Below, piece after piece: positions 63,908 to 64,000 of a stretch of DNA of 64,000 nucleotides; position 1 is the first letter of the stretch, and the number at the start of each line of letters is the position of its first letter. The stretch covers positions 101,729 to 165,728 of the forward strand of contig NW_019775553.1 of NCBI RefSeq assembly GCF_001039355.2. The letters are read 5' to 3'. This DNA is from Lingula anatina. Lineage: Eukaryota > Brachiopoda > Lingulata > Lingulida > Lingulidae. The translations under genes and the position numbers were made by a program. Under the pieces are notes generated by a model. It made no database searches. It had not been told where the DNA came from and saw only the letters and a list, made by a program, of their open reading frames with translations.

Positions 63908-64000
63908 CTACAGCAAGCATTTTAAGATGGTTGAATTGAGGAAGAAAACAACAAGCTATAAAACGTAACTCTTTTCCTTTACCTTTTATAATAATATACT
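63908..64000 (-). other. PDCD11: Intron of PDCD11 at the window edge
   Basis: An acceptor (tgctgtag) ends at 63908. The 93 bases to the edge contain no exon signal. The initiator exon(s) of PDCD11 lie outside the window. Confidence 0.6.

Overview
This is an AT-rich stretch of animal nuclear DNA. Genes have many short exons with GT-AG introns of mostly 100-600 bp, and coding density is low. Microsatellites and cut-and-paste transposons are frequent. The protein families (RERGL-type GTPase, CHMP3, PDCD11/RRP5) are pan-metazoan. Base composition, compact introns and very high apparent heterozygosity suggest a marine invertebrate, perhaps a mollusc or other lophotrochozoan. That placement is inference only.

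The window is a scaffold of nine blocks joined at single N bases: 4437, 5538, 11171, 26114, 31994, 47105, 51704 and 55011. Most sequence appears twice across these joins at about 97-99% identity by eye. The copies begin and end at Ns, and two transposons are present in one copy and cleanly absent from the other. The simplest reading is that both parental haplotypes were placed in series. The doubled genes below are then alleles, not paralogues.

Layout: 305-4821 (+) is a five-exon RERGL-like atypical Ras GTPase, with its last exon repeated at 5744-5922. A Tc1/mariner element is split by an inserted haplotype block (5386-5537 and 11172-11780). CHMP3, an ESCRT-III subunit, is complete twice on the minus strand (8106-10139 and 13329-15405). 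At 19001-19954 (+) lies a 317-aa intronless ORF of unknown family. A small type I membrane protein with a CUB-like ectodomain is at 24076-25957 (-), with allelic copies at 26505-27668 and 31995-32051.

From 31007 to the right edge everything coding is PDCD11/RRP5 on the minus strand, the multi-S1-domain and HAT-repeat ribosome biogenesis factor. I could place 40 exons. The C-terminal part is at 35295-46531 (last two exons again at 31007-31551), an allelic middle piece is at 47106-50211, and the N-terminal two thirds are at 51842-63907. The extreme N terminus, about 80 residues by comparison with the family, lies beyond base 64000. Joining 63907-51842 to 38725-35295 gives an open frame of 1734 codons plus stop, with every exon phase compatible.

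The genes look like unrelated housekeeping and signalling neighbours, not an operon-like system. I found no CRISPR array, tRNA, rRNA or convincing snoRNA. I did not find a new multi-gene biological system. The most informative content is structural: filled and empty transposon sites, other haplotype-specific insertions at contig breaks, and repeat changes that touch splice sites.
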